A stretch of DNA of 32,370 nucleotides from Candidatus Roizmanbacteria bacterium GW2011_GWA2_35_19. GTDB lineage: Bacteria > Patescibacteriota > Microgenomatia > UBA1406 > GWC2-37-13. The position numbers and the translations under genes were made by a program. The notes below the pieces were generated by a model. The model saw nothing but the letters and a program-made list of their open reading frames with translations, was not told the DNA's origin and ran no database searches. Of this stretch, positions 30,833 to 32,370 are shown piece by piece. Position 1 is the first letter of the stretch. Each line of letters opens with the position of its first letter. Location of the stretch: the NCBI GenBank assembly GCA_000990565.1, contig LBQC01000005.1, positions 1 to 32,370 on the forward strand, in the 5' to 3' direction.

Positions 30833-30854
30833 ACTTTGAAAAGCCCTTCAAAGT
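30833..30854. repeat. 8-bp inverted repeat in the 180-bp gap before the fic gene
   Basis: ACTTTGAA-AAGCCC-TTCAAAGT is a perfect 8-bp stem with a 6-nt loop, with no T-run on either strand. It could be an operator. The rest of the gap 30771-30951 shows nothing else. Confidence 0.4.
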
Positions 30855-30951
30855 GAACTTGCTTTAAAATGAGGCTAAATTCGTCCATTGTCTCAATAGC
30901 TCCGTATCATTATATTGTTCTTTGCGTTTCATTATGGTACTCTGTTGATAT

Positions 30952-32007
30952 ATGGATGGAACGAAGTTATCTCTACGTCAGAAAAAAATTTTGTCAATTA
31001 TTACTAAAGAAGCGTTATCCCGTCCCCAAATAAATTTGTTCTTGGAAAAAATTTATCCCATTTCTAAGTTGACTCTTATTCGCGAACTTAATTATTTAAT
31101 GGCCCTGAAAATTGTAAAAAAAATTGGGTCAGGAAATAATATAAGATATGCTCTGAAAGAAGAAAACCCTCTTTTAAACTTCATAGATATACAACAATAT
31201 TTTGACGATCAGGCTAGTCGGAATAAATTAAATCCAATAGCTTTTAATTTCAAAATGTTTGATTATCTAAAAAATTTAATAACTCCTCAAGACTTAAATG
31301 AATTTGAAATTATTTTATTGAGTTTAAGAGAACAAGAAAAAAAACTTGATCCTACAATATTCAGACGGGAGATTGAAAGATTTATTATTGAATTTTCCTG
31401 GAAGTCTTCAAAAATAGAGGGGAATACATATTCTCTTTTGGAAACAGAAGTTTTGATCAAACAATCAAAAGAGGCTCCCGGACACTCTAAATACGAAGCA
31501 GTAATGATTTTGAATCATAAACGGGCTATCGAATATATTTTATTGCACAGAAATATTTTTAAAAAGATAACACTCTCTCAAATTATTAATTTACACGCAA
31601 TTTTAACAAAAGGACTCGAAGTTACTTCGGGAATTAGAAATAATCCAGTAGCAATTTCTGGATCGAATTATTTACCTTTGTCTTCCAAAAAAGAGATAGA
31701 AAATAGTTTAAATAAATTTATAAAGGCAGTAAATAGCAATCGTAACCCATTGGAAAAAGCTTTAATTTCATTAACTCTAATATCTTATATTCAACCTTTC
31801 GCTGATGGTAATAAGCGTACAGCTCGTGTTTTGGCTAACGCCGTTTTGATTTCTCACGATTGCTATCCTGTAACATTTCGCAATGTAGAAGATACTGATT
31901 ACCTCAAGGCTCTTCTCCTTTTTTATGAAAAAACTAACCTTTTTAATTTTAAACACATGTTTTTGGAGCAATACCGTTTTGCTTTGCAAAATTATTTCAG
32001 GACGTAG
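30952..32007 (+). CDS. Fic family protein with N-terminal winged helix and altered catalytic motif
   Basis: This 351-aa protein starts with a winged-helix domain (5-68), then the Fic_N region with the inhibitory motif SSKIEGN (Ser152-x3-Glu156-Gly157), SGIRNNPVAISGSNYLP, and the Fic core IQPFADGNKRTARVL at 280-294. Canonical Fic uses HPFx(D/E)GNGR; here the catalytic His is Gln281 and the second Gly is Lys288, while Asp285, Asn287, Arg289 and Arg292 remain. AMPylation activity is therefore doubtful. Fic proteins transfer AMP or other groups onto target proteins. The inhibitory helix is intact. Confidence 0.88.
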   Translation: MDGTKLSLRQKKILSIITKEALSRPQINLFLEKIYPISKLTLIRELNYLMALKIVKKIGSGNNIRYALKEENPLLNFIDIQQYFDDQASRNKLNPIAFNFKMFDYLKNLITPQDLNEFEIILLSLREQEKKLDPTIFRREIERFIIEFSWKSSKIEGNTYSLLETEVLIKQSKEAPGHSKYEAVMILNHKRAIEYILLHRNIFKKITLSQIINLHAILTKGLEVTSGIRNNPVAISGSNYLPLSSKKEIENSLNKFIKAVNSNRNPLEKALISLTLISYIQPFADGNKRTARVLANAVLISHDCYPVTFRNVEDTDYLKALLLFYEKTNLFNFKHMFLEQYRFALQNYFRT

Positions 32008-32095
32008 CAACTATGAACACATAGTGTTTCAAACTATTAATTCTACTACTATACCAGCGGAAATAACCCTTTTACGGTTGACGGTCAATTGTGAA

Positions 32096-32124
32096 CTGTC
32101 AGCTTAATTGTATTGTGCTAAAAT
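32096..32124 (+). promoter_or_regulatory. Promoter of the last gene
   Basis: -35 CTGTCA (32096-32101) and extended -10 TGCTAAAAT (-10 hexamer 32119-32124) are spaced by 17 bp. The GTG at 32131 follows 6 nt later. Confidence 0.5.
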
Positions 32125-32130
32125 TCATTT

Positions 32131-32370
32131 GTGAATAGCAAACAACTGATTGGTTTTTTACCATCAAACAAATTTAAAAAAATTGGATTTTTTTTAGGAA
32201 TTTTGTTTTTGATATTAACTGCCTTTATTTCCTATAAGCCAGAACCATTTTTGAAATTTGGATATGTTGGAGTGTTTATTTTTAATCTTTTTGGTCCAGG
32301 GACATTGCTTATTCCAACCTTGGCTCAACATATGAGTGTATTTTGGTTAGCTTTGGCATCTTCCATTGGA
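32131..32370 (+). CDS. VTT/DedA-like membrane protein (N-terminus only, runs off window)
   Basis: The frame begins at GTG 32131 and stays open for 80 codons to the window end. It encodes one N-terminal membrane helix (GFFLGILFLILTAFISY), then GYVGVFIFNLFGPGTLLIPTLAQ, which matches the first re-entrant segment of SNARE-associated/VTT (DedA) proteins. Those family members include lipid flippases. The rest of the gene is outside the window. Confidence 0.6.
   Translation, partial: MNSKQLIGFLPSNKFKKIGFFLGILFLILTAFISYKPEPFLKFGYVGVFIFNLFGPGTLLIPTLAQHMSVFWLALASSIG

Noticed and set aside
1-32370. CRISPR array or Cas genes
   Set aside because: No regularly spaced repeats and no Cas motifs; the HEPN proteins lack Cas context.
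1-32370. Recoded TGA (Gly) as in Gracilibacteria/Absconditabacteria
   Set aside because: Conserved proteins such as NrdJ, ComM and thioredoxin run to family-typical ends with TGG for Trp and no internal TGA.

Overview
The window looks like a chromosome segment of a Candidate Phyla Radiation (Patescibacteria) bacterium, most likely of the Microgenomates group. This rests on several features: AT-rich DNA with standard stop codons (TGA terminates, so not the recoded Gracilibacteria/Absconditabacteria); small genes with little spacing; NrdR next to a B12-dependent ribonucleotide reductase; Mbov_0395/TrbC-type pilin-like proteins; many lineage-only hypothetical proteins; and CPR-style short palindromic repeats lying inside genes, one inside a tRNA-like fragment. 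No search could be run, so the taxonomy is inference.

Layout. 1-2156: a gene tail, a small ORF, an AI-2E-type permease and ComF. 2367-6846: a coherent B12/deoxynucleotide block (nrdR, class II RNR nrdJ, PduO-type ATP:cobalamin adenosyltransferase, a DUF4430 transcobalamin-like lipid- or membrane-anchored protein, and a DUF6580 S-component-like membrane protein). 6868-10133: a hypothetical gene, thioredoxin, ComM and two pilin-like membrane proteins. 10136-17427: a polyprenyl-phosphate glycosyltransferase coupled to a 49-aa membrane peptide, a 695-bp repeat-filled spacer, PhzF, an FtsB/DivIC-like protein, a YqeY-like protein, a DEDDy exonuclease, a nitroreductase, a VOC protein and a methyltransferase-like protein.

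17455-17834: a decayed tRNA-Asn 5' half with a palindrome in its D-loop, a GIY-YIG nuclease ORF whose stop codon lies inside the following gene, and an intact tRNA-Asn(GTT).

17799-about 29780: a mobile element of about 12 kb inserted at that tRNA. It carries a large serine recombinase whose last codons are read antisense through the tRNA 3' end, a DnaD/replisome-organizer-like protein, a DUF5659 protein, divergent regulators with operator-like repeats, a complete type I restriction-modification system (R-M-S order), two overlapping genes for HEPN-fold proteins with RNase motifs, and a terminase-small-subunit-like protein. Integrase, replication protein, regulator switch, TerS-like protein and defence cargo together resemble a phage satellite (PICI-like). 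The type I RM plus tandem HEPN cassette is the best candidate for an undescribed defence system.

29787-32370: an APH-fold kinase, a Fic-family protein whose catalytic His is replaced by Gln, and the start of a VTT/DedA-like membrane protein.

A recurring regulatory pattern runs through the host genes: TGnTATAAT or TATAAT boxes 6-8 nt before the start codon and no Shine-Dalgarno sequence, which implies leaderless mRNAs. Some element genes instead carry good Shine-Dalgarno sequences.
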